Shown here in pieces: positions 45,511 to 55,997 of a stretch of DNA of 64,000 nucleotides. The notes under the pieces are model-generated. The model worked only from the letters and a program-made list of their open reading frames with translations, had not been told where the DNA came from and made no database searches. The DNA is taken from assembly GCF_000284375.1 (NCBI RefSeq), contig NC_017249.1, forward strand, positions 3,822,001 through 3,886,000, read 5' to 3'. Source of the DNA: Bradyrhizobium japonicum USDA 6. GTDB taxonomy: Bacteria; Pseudomonadota; Alphaproteobacteria; Rhizobiales; Xanthobacteraceae. The translations under genes and the position numbers were made by a program. Numbering within the stretch: the first letter of the stretch is position 1; every line of letters begins with the position of its first letter.

Positions 45511-46746
45511 TTATGCCTTGCGCGTGGTGAGCGCGAGCCCAAGATCGATCGCAAGCGCGAGCACCACGGCGGCGCCACCAAGTCCGAACAGGACGAGATA
45601 GTCGCCGCCGGTCTGCGCGTAGATCCAGGAGAAGCCGTAGGCCGCCGCCGCCTGGAACAGCGCAAAGCTGGTTGTGGCGTGGCTCCATGTCGCGCGCTGC
45701 TGCTCGGTCGAGTGCGGCACGAGTTCGTGGATGCGCCCGAGCACCAGCGGCACGATACCGGGTGTGAAGCCGCCGACCACCACGCTCGACACGATCAGCG
45801 AGAGAGGTGCGGTGCTGACGGTCGGCAGCAGCACGGCGGCCGCCTCGATCAGGAATGCGGCGCGCAAGGCCGGTCCAAATCCCGAGCGGTCACCGAGATG
45901 GCCGGTCACGAGCGGGCCGACGATGGCGCCGAGGCCGTACAGCACCCAGTAGCGCGAGCCCGCGGCAATGCCCTGGCCGAGGCCACGCGCCACGAAGTCG
46001 ACGATGAAGACCATGTGCGGCACCAGGGCCACCGCGTTGAGGCCATACTGGACCAGAAGCGCGCGGACGGCGGGCGAGGCCTGATGGGACTTCGCGTGAT
46101 GCGAAGGCGCGGCATCGCTCTTGGCCTCCGCGGGCCAATTCCACCAGCTCGCGAGCGTGAGCACGGCAGAGAGCACGCCGAGGCCGTACCAGCTCTGCTG
46201 CAAGCCCTGTTGAAGGAGCAACGGCACCAGCGTGCCCGATGCGGCGACGCCAAGACCGACGCCGGCAAAGATCACGCCGCCGACGATGCCGCGCCTCGCG
46301 GCCGATACGTGCGGCAGAATGACGGAGGCCGCCAGCACCATGATGATTCCGCCGGTGAGGCCCGACAGAAAGCGGCAGGCGAAAAACCAGGCGAATGACA
46401 CCGGGGTGGAACTCGCGAAGAAGGAGAGGGTGGCAAGCAGCATCATCACCCGCAACGCGCGGACTGCGCCGATACGGGTGGCTAAGGCGCGTGCGGCGAG
46501 CGCGCCGGCGAGGTAACCGGCGAGATTGGCGGCGCCGAGATAAACGACGTCGGATGCGCTGAACCATTTTGCGGCGATCAGCGCCGGGATCAGCGGCGTG
46601 TAGGAAAAGCGGGCGAGGCCAAGCCCGACCAGTGATGCGGACAATCCCGCCACGGCGTACCGCCAAGCCTGCCGCGAAGTCGATTGCGATCCCGGCCGCT
46701 GATGCGGCCGGGCGTGATGCCTGGTGTTTGCATTGAGTTCGGTCAT
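45511..46746 (-). CDS. MFS transporter, YbfB/YjiJ-type
   Basis: 411 residues from ATG 46746, twelve hydrophobic helices. The opening after a polar, His-rich N terminus, WRYAVAGLSASLVGLGLARFSYTPL, is characteristic of YbfB/YjiJ-family permeases. RFLSGLTGGIIMVLA and YGLGAIVGPLVTGHLGDRSG are also typical. Third gene of a minus-strand operon with an SDR and a tautomerase, under a divergent LysR regulator. Likely moves a small metabolite; substrate unknown. Confidence 0.87.
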   Translation of the reverse strand: MTELNANTRHHARPHQRPGSQSTSRQAWRYAVAGLSASLVGLGLARFSYTPLIPALIAAKWFSASDVVYLGAANLAGYLAGALAARALATRIGAVRALRVMMLLATLSFFASSTPVSFAWFFACRFLSGLTGGIIMVLAASVILPHVSAARRGIVGGVIFAGVGLGVAASGTLVPLLLQQGLQQSWYGLGVLSAVLTLASWWNWPAEAKSDAAPSHHAKSHQASPAVRALLVQYGLNAVALVPHMVFIVDFVARGLGQGIAAGSRYWVLYGLGAIVGPLVTGHLGDRSGFGPALRAAFLIEAAAVLLPTVSTAPLSLIVSSVVVGGFTPGIVPLVLGRIHELVPHSTEQQRATWSHATTSFALFQAAAAYGFSWIYAQTGGDYLVLFGLGGAAVVLALAIDLGLALTTRKA

Positions 46747-46778
46747 GTCATCCTCGTGCGCGCACAATGGCGCGCGGA

Positions 46779-47015
46779 TCATCCTGTCTTTGCGGCGCCG
46801 CGGCGCCGGAAGTCCTGCACGGGCAGGCCGCCCCAGCCCCAATTGTCGGTGTCGACTTCCTCGATCACCACGAAGGTGGACTCGAGCGGCTTGCCGAGCA
46901 CATCGAGCAGCAACTGGCTCGATCCCTTGATCAGCGCGGCCTTTTCCTCCGCCGTGAGCGACGCCGCTTCCGGCGTCGTTCCTTCGCGGGTCACTTGAAT
47001 GGTGACGATCGGCAT
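46779..47015 (-). CDS. 4-oxalocrotonate tautomerase-family protein
   Basis: 78 residues. After Met removal the catalytic Pro1 is exposed (PIVTIQVTREG), as in all tautomerase-superfamily enzymes. KGSSQLLLDVLGKPLESTFVVIEEVDTDNWGWGG matches the PptA/DmpI-like pattern. It interconverts keto and enol forms of a small substrate. It lies 15 bases after the SDR gene and 32 before the MFS gene. Confidence 0.88.
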   Translation of the reverse strand: MPIVTIQVTREGTTPEAASLTAEEKAALIKGSSQLLLDVLGKPLESTFVVIEEVDTDNWGWGGLPVQDFRRRGAAKTG

Positions 47016-47030
47016 GGCGTTTCTCCGCGC

Positions 47031-47741
47031 TCAGTGGCCGGCGCTCTGGCCGCCGTCGACGTGCAGGATTTCGCCTGTGACGAAGCTCGCCTGCTCGAGA
47101 TAGAGCACGGCACCGACGATGTCGGACATCTCGCCCATGTGGCCGACCGGATGCAGCGCGTCGAGCTGGGCATGCGTCGCAACGGGATGCATTGGCGACT
47201 TGATGACGCCGGGCGCCACTGCGTTCACGCGGATGCCGCGCCTGGCGTATTCGATCGCGAGCGACTTGGTGGCAGCGTTCAGCCCGCCCTTGCTCAGCGA
47301 TGCCAGCACCGACGGCACATTCGAATTGGCCTGATCGGCCAGGGTGGTCGTGATCTGGACGACGTGACCCGAACCCTGCTTCTCCATCTCCGCAATGGCG
47401 AGCTGCGTGATGTGAAAGAAGCCCGCGACGTTGGTGCCCATCACCGCCGCGTAGTCTTCCGCCGTGTACTGAGTGAACGGCTTTGCGACGAAGATGCCGG
47501 CATTGTTGACCAGCGTGTCGACGCGGCCAAAGCGCGCGACGGCCTGCGAGACCACACGTTCGGCGGTGGCCCGGTCGGCGATGTCGCCGGGAACGGCGAG
47601 GATGTCATCGTCGCCCGACGGCTTGATGGAACGCGCCGTTGCGACGACGCGATAGTTGCGATCGCGAAAACCCTGGACCAGGGCGGCGCCAATGCCCTGC
47701 GATGCACCGGTGATGATGGCGACCTTCTGCTCGATACCCAT
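47031..47741 (-). CDS. Short-chain dehydrogenase/reductase family protein, atypical active site
   Basis: 236 residues from ATG 47741. Cofactor motif TGASQGIGAAL (TGxxxGxG) and LVNNAG are intact, and VNAVAPGVIKSPMH is typical. The usual catalytic Tyr-x3-Lys is changed: Lys151 stands in ASLSKGG but the Tyr position (147) is Ala, and the catalytic Ser region reads ITTTLAD. It may therefore not be a standard alcohol or ketone reductase. First gene of the SDR-tautomerase-MFS operon and divergent from the LysR gene. Confidence 0.85.
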   Translation of the reverse strand: MGIEQKVAIITGASQGIGAALVQGFRDRNYRVVATARSIKPSGDDDILAVPGDIADRATAERVVSQAVARFGRVDTLVNNAGIFVAKPFTQYTAEDYAAVMGTNVAGFFHITQLAIAEMEKQGSGHVVQITTTLADQANSNVPSVLASLSKGGLNAATKSLAIEYARRGIRVNAVAPGVIKSPMHPVATHAQLDALHPVGHMGEMSDIVGAVLYLEQASFVTGEILHVDGGQSAGH

Positions 47742-47954
47742 GACGGACTCCTGTTGTTGGCCTTCAGAACCTGCGCCAGCAGCGGCTGGCCTGCGTGCTG
47801 AGGTACGCCGCGGCGGCCGGGCCGCGAATACACGTTGTCCGGCAGACACTGTTACGTGGCGCGAACGAATGCCGGACCGGCCTTTGGCGGCGGTTGTCGC
47901 GGCGGGGGCGAACGCCTAGCTTGTCACTGGAATTTGATGGGGCGACGGGTAGGC

Positions 47955-48878
47955 ATGGATCGTCTGGATGCGATGAAGGTGTTCGTCCTTGCAGTGGACG
48001 AGGGCAGCTTGGCCGCCGCAGGGCGCAAGCTCGGCCGCTCGCCGGCGGCGGTGAGCCGCGCCATCGCCTTCCTCGAGGAGCGGATCGGCGCCGAGCTGCT
48101 GCACCGGACGACGCGATCGATCAAGCTGAGCGAGGAGGGCGAGCGCTATGTTGCGATCTGCCGTCGCGTGCTCACCGAGCTGGAGGAGGCCGACGACATC
48201 GTGGCCGGACCGCGCACGGCACCCCGTGGCCTGCTCACGATCACTGCCCCCGTGGTGTCGGGCGAGATGGTGTTGCGGCCGATCCTCGATGCATTTCTCG
48301 ATGCCTATCCGACGGTGTCGGCAAAGCTCCTGCTGTTCGACCGTTCGGTCAATCTGATCGAGGAGGGTGTCGACATTGCGCTTCGCATCGGACCTCTCGC
48401 GGATTCGGCGATGGTGGCGATGCGGGTCGGCGGGATCAGCCGCGTCGTCGTCGCAGCGCCGCGCTACCTGAAGCAGCACCCGCGCATCGCTGAACCCGGC
48501 GATCTCGCCAAGCACCAGATCGTGGCGATGGCGCACCTTCCCAATTCCTGGACCTTTGCGCCACCGGCCGGCTCATCGGCAGCCAGGACAGTCCAGTTCA
48601 CGCCGCGGCTCGTCGTCAACAGCACCTATGCGGCGGTGGCGTCCGCGGTCGCGGGGCGCGGCGTGGCGCGGATGTATTCGTACCAGGTGGCCGAGCAGGT
48701 CGGGCGCGGCGAGCTCGAGATCGTACTGGCCGGCGACGAGGATCCGGAGATGCCCGCGCATTTGATCTGCCCGCAGGGCCGGCTCGCGGTGCCCAAGGTG
48801 CGGGCGTTCACGGATTTCGCCGTGCCTCGGCTGAAGAAGCACTTCGCGCAGCTCAAGAAGAGCCTCAGTGCACGCTAG
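47955..48878 (+). CDS. LysR-family transcriptional regulator
   Basis: 307 residues from ATG 47955. N-terminal winged HTH: DAMKVFVLAVDEGSLAAAGR, then LGRSPAAVSRAIAFLEERIG and LLHRTTRSIKLSEEGERY. The effector domain has LLFDRSVNLIEEGVDIALRIG, typical of the DsdA/CrgA-like branch. Divergent from the SDR operon with a 213-base gap, so it very likely regulates that operon. Inducer unknown. Confidence 0.93.
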   Translation: MDRLDAMKVFVLAVDEGSLAAAGRKLGRSPAAVSRAIAFLEERIGAELLHRTTRSIKLSEEGERYVAICRRVLTELEEADDIVAGPRTAPRGLLTITAPVVSGEMVLRPILDAFLDAYPTVSAKLLLFDRSVNLIEEGVDIALRIGPLADSAMVAMRVGGISRVVVAAPRYLKQHPRIAEPGDLAKHQIVAMAHLPNSWTFAPPAGSSAARTVQFTPRLVVNSTYAAVASAVAGRGVARMYSYQVAEQVGRGELEIVLAGDEDPEMPAHLICPQGRLAVPKVRAFTDFAVPRLKKHFAQLKKSLSAR

Positions 48879-48960
48879 ACATTGCGGCCGCGCGGCGACT
48901 GCCAATGCGTTGTTTTGCGTATACGGCCGCCGGGCTGAATCGGCGATGGTTCCAGAACGG

Positions 48961-48976
48961 TTAACGCCGATTTAAC
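48961..48976. promoter_or_regulatory. CtrA-type box
   Basis: TTAA-CGCCGAT-TTAAC is a perfect match to the full CtrA consensus TTAA-N7-TTAAC. It lies 56 bases before the ATG of the 51-residue ORF at 49032 and within an AT-rich patch (GGTTAACGCCGATTTAACGG). CtrA is the cell-cycle response regulator of alphaproteobacteria. Binding is inferred from sequence. Confidence 0.55.
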
Positions 48977-49031
48977 GGATGAGTCCTAGCCTGTCTCGGC
49001 CGGGGTTACTCGCAAGGCCGAGGTGAGCCCA

Positions 49032-49187
49032 ATGGAAGCCCAGAAGATTGCGGTCGACGCCGTCGTCGCGCTGACCGATTGCGACCGCGACGCCGTCATC
49101 GCCTTCATCCGCCGGCTCTATCTCGCCGGCGTCACCGACCCCAAGCGCCTCACGTTCAAAGGACTGCAGGCGCTGTCCCGGGCTTGA
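49032..49187 (+). CDS. Small conserved-looking hypothetical protein (51 residues)
   Basis: ATG 49032 is preceded by GAGGTGAGC-type purines and the frame runs 52 codons to a TGA at 49185. Codon use is like that of the neighbours (GC-rich third positions). The protein reads MEAQKIAVDAVVALTDCDRD at the start and is rich in Ala, Asp and Arg, with no signal peptide; it looks like a short helical protein with a KRLTFKGLQALSRA tail. A CtrA-type box lies upstream. I do not recognise the family. Confidence 0.6.
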   Translation: MEAQKIAVDAVVALTDCDRDAVIAFIRRLYLAGVTDPKRLTFKGLQALSRA

Positions 49188-49203
49188 TCGGACGCAATCG
49201 AAT

Positions 49204-49836
49204 CTACTTGATGGTCGGATCGCTGATCCGGATCGACGTGACGTGGTCCTGCCTCACCTCGAATGAGAAGGGCCATGGCTCGTAAGTCCAGAGCTCGGTC
49301 TTCTCCAGCCCGCTCGGCCCGACATGGAAGGGGCCGCCGAAGCGCGCCATCAGTTTCTCGATGCTGTCGCCGAGATTGACCTGGTTGAAGCTGTAGGCGG
49401 CGAGCGGCGCCGGCCCGTTGACCTGAAGCGCGACGACGCGGTTCGCCTTCACGGTCGCGGCGAGGTAAGGAAGTTGGTCTGGCTTACCGAGGAAGTACAC
49501 ATAGTTCGTGGCATTGTTGGCCGGTGGCAGCTTGCGGTGCGGCTCGCCGAGCGCGGCCTTGAGTGAGGCCTCCGAGATGCCGACCCCAAGCGCGCCCATG
49601 CGCTGGCAGGCAAAGCTGAGCACGTCGGGATCGGGCGGGGTGATGCGCTTACCGGCTTCGACCTTGCAGGCGAATGTCTGCCCGACCCGTAGCCACTGGC
49701 CGCGCAGCTCCGGATCCGGAGGCGTGCGGCCTTGGGGTGACGGCGAAGTGCCTTGGCCGTTCACGGGTGCGAATATTCCAAGCAGAACCAGCGCGAGCCC
49801 GGAGCCCGCCAACGACCTGCACCCCGATTTTCCCAC
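49204..49836 (-). CDS. Secreted hypothetical protein
   Basis: 210 residues. Hydrophobic N-terminal signal (GSGLALVLLGIFAPVNG, cleavage near residue 27). The mature part has two spaced cysteines (FACKVEAG and FACQRMGAL) that could bond, then YSFNQVNLGDSIEKLMARFG and FGGPFHVGPSGLEKTELWTYE, a BamE/SmpA-like alternation that is suggestive only. It contains the stretch LGVGISEASLKAALGEPHRK, a similar G-x-S-x3-L-x3-LG-x-P pattern, so it may carry two repeats of one fold. Function unknown. Ends 16 bases from the small ORF and is divergent from the hydroxylase gene. Confidence 0.65.
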   Translation of the reverse strand: MGKSGCRSLAGSGLALVLLGIFAPVNGQGTSPSPQGRTPPDPELRGQWLRVGQTFACKVEAGKRITPPDPDVLSFACQRMGALGVGISEASLKAALGEPHRKLPPANNATNYVYFLGKPDQLPYLAATVKANRVVALQVNGPAPLAAYSFNQVNLGDSIEKLMARFGGPFHVGPSGLEKTELWTYEPWPFSFEVRQDHVTSIRISDPTIK

Positions 49837-50042
49837 CCCGGAACCACGATAGCACGCCGCAAACCGACCGCAACGCGGGGATTGGCGGCGGGTCAGCTAC
49901 CATTTCAAATTGTGTGCGGCACGGCTCGGGACGTCCCAATCACAACCTGCGGAACAGCCTCAGGATGCACGCCAATATCTTGCAGCTCGGGCCGGGTCGG
50001 AGTAGATCACGTCCCCGGCTGGGTCACTCGGGATTTGGGGAA

Positions 50043-50972
50043 ATGCTGAAACAGCTTTTTGCGCCGCAGCTTGTCATTCTCTATGTGCTCGCGGCTTCGA
50101 CCATTTACGTTCACTTCCGCGGCAAGCAGCGACTGCGCTTCGCCCGCCAGCTCGGCGATCACTCGACCTATCTCGCGCCCTACAACGTGCTGATGTATGC
50201 GGGCTCGGCCGTGCCGAACAGCCCGGTGATCCCGGTCGAGCAGTTTCCGGAGCTGAAGCCGCTCAGCGAGAATTGGGAGACCATTCGCGACGAGGCCGTG
50301 CGCCTGTTCGACGAAGGTTTCATTCGCGCCGCGGCGAAGAACAACGACTGGGGCTTCTACTCGTTCTTCAAGAGCGGCTGGAAGCGGTTTTACCTGAAAT
50401 GGTACGACGACTTCCTGCCGTCGGCGAACACGCTGTGCCCGAAGACGGTGGAGCTGCTCAAATCAATCCCAAGCGTGCACGGTGCGATGTTCGCGATGCT
50501 GCCGCCGGGCGGCAAGCTGGGCGCGCACCGCGACCCCTTTGCCGGCTCGCTGCGCTATCACCTCGGGCTCGTCACGCCGAACTCGAACAAGTGCCGCATC
50601 CTCGTCGACGGCGTCGAATGCGTCTGGCGCGACGGCGAGGCCTTCATGTTCGACGAGACTTTCATCCACAGCGCGGAGAACGCGACCGACGTTAACCGCA
50701 TCATCCTGTTCTGCGACGTCGAGCGCCCGATGAAGTACGGCTTCATGACCGCGATCAACCGCTGGGTCAGCCATCACATCGTCAAGGCGTCGGCGACCCA
50801 GAACGTGGACGGCGAGAGCGTCGGTGCGCTCAACAAGGTGTTCGGCAAGCTCTACGAGATCCACCTCGGCAGCCGCAAGGTCAAGGAGTGGAACCGCAAC
50901 GTCTATTACACGCTGAAATATTCGCTGACGGCGCTGATCCTCGGTCTCATCGTGATGTCGGCGCTGCGCTAA
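50043..50972 (+). CDS. Aspartyl/asparaginyl beta-hydroxylase-family enzyme, LpxO-like
   Basis: 309 residues from ATG 50043, with GGGG nearby; an in-frame ATG at 49964 is possible. A membrane helix at residues 6-23 and another at the C terminus anchor the protein. The Fe(II)/2-oxoglutarate site is visible: His162-x-Asp164 in GAHRDPFAG and His209 in DETFIHSAEN, with a following Arg in NRIILF. The layout matches LpxO, which adds a 2-hydroxyl group to a lipid A acyl chain, and related membrane hydroxylases. Followed by a terminator. Confidence 0.87.
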   Translation: MLKQLFAPQLVILYVLAASTIYVHFRGKQRLRFARQLGDHSTYLAPYNVLMYAGSAVPNSPVIPVEQFPELKPLSENWETIRDEAVRLFDEGFIRAAAKNNDWGFYSFFKSGWKRFYLKWYDDFLPSANTLCPKTVELLKSIPSVHGAMFAMLPPGGKLGAHRDPFAGSLRYHLGLVTPNSNKCRILVDGVECVWRDGEAFMFDETFIHSAENATDVNRIILFCDVERPMKYGFMTAINRWVSHHIVKASATQNVDGESVGALNKVFGKLYEIHLGSRKVKEWNRNVYYTLKYSLTALILGLIVMSALR

Positions 50973-50990
50973 TCCGCCCTACGAAAAACC

Positions 50991-51018
50991 CCGGAGCGGG
51001 CTCCGGAGTTTTGTTTTT
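50991..51018 (+). terminator. Rho-independent terminator after the hydroxylase gene
   Basis: CCGGAGC and GCTCCGG form a perfect 7-base stem around GG (extendable outward through C/G pairing), followed by AGTTTTGTTTTT. Upstream AAAAA makes it partly bidirectional, which suits the convergent mosB gene. Confidence 0.85.
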
Positions 51019-51036
51019 GCGGACGTTGCCGCTGCC

Positions 51037-51864
51037 TCACACCGGCTTCGCGCCAGTGCTGATGATCGACCCCACATGCTGGCCGCGCAGCGCCGCCGCG
51101 ATCCGACCCGGCACGAGACCGTTGACGACCTGCACGCGCGTGATGTGCCGCGCGTTGGCCATCACCTCGAGCAGTGCCGGATCGAACGGCAGTGTGCCCT
51201 TCAGCTTCGCAAGCTCGGCAAAGCTCGTCTCTTTCAGCAGCTCGGCCTTCTTGCCATCCGCGCCATTGGGATCGGTCGTGTAGACGCCGTCAACGTCCTC
51301 TACGATCGTGAGGCCCGCCGCACCGAGCGCGTCGGCGAGCAGGAAGGCGCCGGTATCGGCCCGATGCAGCGGGATGCGCGCGGTCGGGAATTCATGATGG
51401 TGGTAGGGCGGGAACGCGCTGCCGACGACCGCGCGCGCCGCCTGGAGGTGAATGGCGAGCTGGCTCGCGATGGTCGGGTGTTCGACATAGGAGACACCCT
51501 CCGGTGCGAGCAGGCTTGCCAGGATGTGGCCGTTCTGGCCGGCCTCGCTGGCGGCGAGCGGTGCGAGCGAACCCACGGGAAGGCCGAGGTCGAGGCCGAC
51601 GCTGTAGAGATGGCGGGCGCGGATGCCGGCACCGGTCAGGATGAGCAGTCGATGCTCCGACAAGAGCGACCGCAGCTCGTCGACGAGCGGGAGGATCGCT
51701 TCGTGACCGCGGTCCATGATGCGGCCGCCGATCTTGATGACCTGCAGCCAGGGCAGCAGCTTGATCGGACGGTTGCCGGCAACGGGACGGGTGAGATCGC
51801 TGTCGAGCAGAGTCTGGCGCGCGAGCGGCGAGGCGACGTGCTTGATCTGGTTGGTGTCAGCCAT
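51037..51864 (-). CDS. mosB: Molybdenum storage protein subunit beta
   Basis: 275 residues from ATG 51864. Long stretches match Azotobacter vinelandii MosB as I remember it: [39 protein letters not shown], the [20 protein letters not shown] stretch, [11 protein letters not shown] and [11 protein letters not shown]. The fold is that of amino acid/nucleotide kinases (IKIGG loop near residue 48). In Azotobacter, alpha3beta3 cages bind ATP and store about a hundred Mo atoms as polyoxomolybdate. Lies 13 bases after mosA; clearly a two-gene operon. Confidence 0.93.
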   Translation of the reverse strand: MADTNQIKHVASPLARQTLLDSDLTRPVAGNRPIKLLPWLQVIKIGGRIMDRGHEAILPLVDELRSLLSEHRLLILTGAGIRARHLYSVGLDLGLPVGSLAPLAASEAGQNGHILASLLAPEGVSYVEHPTIASQLAIHLQAARAVVGSAFPPYHHHEFPTARIPLHRADTGAFLLADALGAAGLTIVEDVDGVYTTDPNGADGKKAELLKETSFAELAKLKGTLPFDPALLEVMANARHITRVQVVNGLVPGRIAAALRGQHVGSIISTGAKPV

Positions 51865-51877
51865 GACGGTGCTCTCT

Positions 51878-52690
51878 TCAGCTCGCGGTGATGATGGTGC
51901 CGACATGCTCGCCCGCGAGCGCGCGGGTAAGATTGCCGGGGACGAGGCCGTTGATGATCTGCACCTGCCGGACATGGCGCGAGGCGTTGAGCAGATCGAG
52001 CACCGGGAATTCCAGGATCGAATCCTGGAGGCCCTTGGCCTTCATCTCCGCTACCGAGATCTTCGGGATGAAAGTGGCGTTCTTCGACGTCTTGGGGTTC
52101 GCGGTGTAGAGGCCGTTCTCGTCCTTCACATAGATCATCGCCTTGCAGCCGAACTGCTCGGCGACGAGGAAGCACCCGGCGTCGGTGCGATAGGGCGGGA
52201 TCACACCCTCGGCCGCGGGCCGCATCCACAGGCTATAGGGTGGCATGCCGCTGAAGATCACCGCATTCACCTCGGCGAGGAACAGCGGCACCGACGACAG
52301 CCCGGCGCTGGAGACGGCGGAGATGCCGTGCTTGGCCAGCAGCTGCCCGAGCATCGCGGCGTTCTGGTCGGCGACGGAAGCGCCAAGCTGCGACAACACG
52401 CCCGCGGGCAGGCGGAGCCCGGCGGCGATCGAATACAGATGCCGCGCACGGGTGCCGGCGCCGGTGCCGATCAGGAGCTTGTGCGCCTTGCGGGCGGCGA
52501 CGATCTCCTCGACGACCGGATAGACCGCGGCACGGCCGCGATCGATCATGCTCTGGCCGCCGATCTTGATGACCGTGGCTTCCGGCAGGATGCGGAAGTC
52601 CGCTGCCTTTTCCGCTGCGGCCACAAGCTGTGGGTCGGTGAGCGAGCGCTGCATCAGCAGCCCCTCGAGCTCCGTGATCGTGTTCGACAT
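51878..52690 (-). CDS. mosA: Molybdenum storage protein subunit alpha
   Basis: 270 residues from ATG 52690, chosen because GAGAGG lies nine bases upstream; an in-frame ATG three codons earlier overlaps that site. Matches Mos[81 protein letters not shown] and [10 protein letters not shown]. Forms the storage cage with MosB and uses ATP for molybdate loading in the cytoplasm. Presence suggests a need for a Mo reserve (nitrogenase, nitrate reductase or other Mo enzymes), none of which is encoded in this window. Confidence 0.93.
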   Translation of the reverse strand: MSNTITELEGLLMQRSLTDPQLVAAAEKAADFRILPEATVIKIGGQSMIDRGRAAVYPVVEEIVAARKAHKLLIGTGAGTRARHLYSIAAGLRLPAGVLSQLGASVADQNAAMLGQLLAKHGISAVSSAGLSSVPLFLAEVNAVIFSGMPPYSLWMRPAAEGVIPPYRTDAGCFLVAEQFGCKAMIYVKDENGLYTANPKTSKNATFIPKISVAEMKAKGLQDSILEFPVLDLLNASRHVRQVQIINGLVPGNLTRALAGEHVGTIITAS

Positions 52691-52811
52691 CCGAGACATC
52701 CTCTCGTTTTGTGACGCAGTCTCTGCGGCGGGACCCTCCGGTCCAAACCTGCGAATCTTGCTGCACTCCGCGGTCCATGGCAACAAGGTCGCCGCGATTT
52801 AGCGACCAAAC

Positions 52812-53282
52812 ATGGAGCAGGCAATGGCCCCGTTGCCACTTGCGAACACCGAGATCGTGCAATTCTTCCGCGAGTGGTTGGATACCTTCTCAGGGTATGT
52901 CCGTGAGGTCGACTACGCCTCGGCGCGGCCGCTCTTCCACCCGGACGTGCTGGCCTTCGGCACGCACAACGATGTCATCCCCGGCCTTGATCAATGGGTC
53001 TCGACGCAATGGAATAACGTCTGGCCGAAGACGACTGACTTCCGCTTCGTGCTCGAGCAGGTCTCCATTCTGGCATCCCCCGACGGCACAATGGCCACGG
53101 TGGTCGCGCCGTGGACGAGCACGGGCTACCATCCCGATGGCAGCGCGTTTCCGCGCCCCGGCCGGGCGACGATGGTGTTCTCAAAAAATGCCGATGGCTG
53201 GCTGTGCGTGCATTCCCACATGTCGCTCAATCGCGGGGTGCCGCAGGCGAGCCACGCTAATCGGCCGGTGAAGGCCTGGTAG
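52812..53282 (+). CDS. SnoaL-like / DUF4440-type protein
   Basis: 156 residues from ATG 52812, divergent from mosA across 121 bases. The NTF2-like fold is suggested by FFREWLDTFSGYVREVDYAS, ARPLFHPDVLAFGTHNDVI, LVLEQ-type strands and the final GWLCVHSHMSLNRG with a conserved His pair. Such proteins are often isomerases, small-molecule binding proteins or association domains; no reaction is assigned. Closed by a bidirectional terminator. Confidence 0.75.
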   Translation: MEQAMAPLPLANTEIVQFFREWLDTFSGYVREVDYASARPLFHPDVLAFGTHNDVIPGLDQWVSTQWNNVWPKTTDFRFVLEQVSILASPDGTMATVVAPWTSTGYHPDGSAFPRPGRATMVFSKNADGWLCVHSHMSLNRGVPQASHANRPVKAW

Positions 53283-53289
53283 AAATGCA

Positions 53290-53317
53290 AAAGGCCCCGG
53301 ACATGTCCGGGGCCTTT
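53290..53317. terminator. Bidirectional terminator between SnoaL-like and FAH-family genes
   Basis: AAAGGCCCCGGA and TCCGGGGCCTTT make a perfect 12-base stem with a CATG loop. It begins just after the stop at 53282 and lies 22 bases from the end of the convergent gene, serving both. Confidence 0.88.
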
Positions 53318-53338
53318 CGATTCCAGATGTCGTTCAGC

Positions 53339-54040
53339 CTATTCCGGCTGGCCGATCGAGACCTTCAGCGCGCCGACGCCGTCGACGCCGCATTCGAGCT
53401 TGTCGCCGGGCTGGAGCTGCGACACGCCGGCCGGCGTGCCCGTCATGATGATGTCGCCGGCGGCGAGCTTCACCTGCTGCGAGAGCTGCCAGATCGTCTC
53501 CGGCACGTTCCAGATCATCTGCTCGAGGTCGCCGGTCTGGGCTTCCTTGCCGTTCACCGTCAGCCAGATCCTGCCCTTGGTGGGATGACCGATCTTCGAG
53601 GCCGGCTGTACCGCGGAGGCGGGGGCCGAACCGTCGAACGACTTGCCGATCTCCCACGGACGTTCCTTCTTGCGCGAGGCGATCTGGAGGTCGCGGCGGG
53701 TGAGGTCGATGCCGACGGCGTAGCCGTAGACGTGGTCCAGCGCCTTCTCCGCGGGGATGTTGAGGCCGCCGCTCTTCATCGCGACGATCAGCTCGACCTC
53801 GTGATGCAGATCCTTGGTCAGTGGCGGATAGGGAATGGTGGCGCCGTCGGGCACCAGCATGTCGGCGTGCTTGGCGAAGAAGAACGGCGGGGCGCGCTCG
53901 TCATTGCCCATCTCGCGGATGTGCTCGAGGTAGTTGCGGCCGACGCACCAGATGCGGCGCACGGGAAAGCGGCCGCTTTCTCCGACGACGGGAAGCGAAG
54001 CCTGGGGCGGAAGCGGAATGACGTAGGAGGCGGCGTTCAT
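53339..54040 (-). CDS. Fumarylacetoacetate hydrolase-family protein (fumarylpyruvate hydrolase-like)
   Basis: 233 residues from ATG 54040. RRIWCVGRNYLEHIREMGN at the N terminus, PFFFAKHADMLVPDG, the metal-binding stretch DLHHEVELIVAM (Glu-x-Glu), GYAVGIDLTRRDLQ (third acidic ligand) and IIMTGTPAGVSQLQPGD are diagnostic. Members hydrolyse a C-C bond in 3-keto acids such as fumarylpyruvate or acylpyruvates, from aromatic ring cleavage. No other pathway gene is adjacent, so the substrate is open. It lies 36 bases after the ABC exporter end and may be in another unit. Confidence 0.9.
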   Translation of the reverse strand: MNAASYVIPLPPQASLPVVGESGRFPVRRIWCVGRNYLEHIREMGNDERAPPFFFAKHADMLVPDGATIPYPPLTKDLHHEVELIVAMKSGGLNIPAEKALDHVYGYAVGIDLTRRDLQIASRKKERPWEIGKSFDGSAPASAVQPASKIGHPTKGRIWLTVNGKEAQTGDLEQMIWNVPETIWQLSQQVKLAAGDIIMTGTPAGVSQLQPGDKLECGVDGVGALKVSIGQPE

Positions 54041-54076
54041 GGAGCGGTCTCGCTGCTCTTGGTGGGTGAAGGAACT

Positions 54077-55879
<1,803 letters not shown>

Positions 55880-55997
55880 CCGGTGTCCATTGACGGGGCA
55901 AGGAAAGGCCTGCCCGCGCGTCAGGGATCGAAGGGCCTCTGTGCCCGCTAAAGCCGCGCTTTTCAAGCCCAATTAAGGGCTTGCGCCGGGATGGAAT

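Noticed and set aside
49674..50042. Longer start for the LpxO-like hydroxylase
   Set aside because: The extension runs antisense through the divergent secreted-protein gene and precedes the membrane anchor with an Arg/Pro-rich, unlikely sequence.
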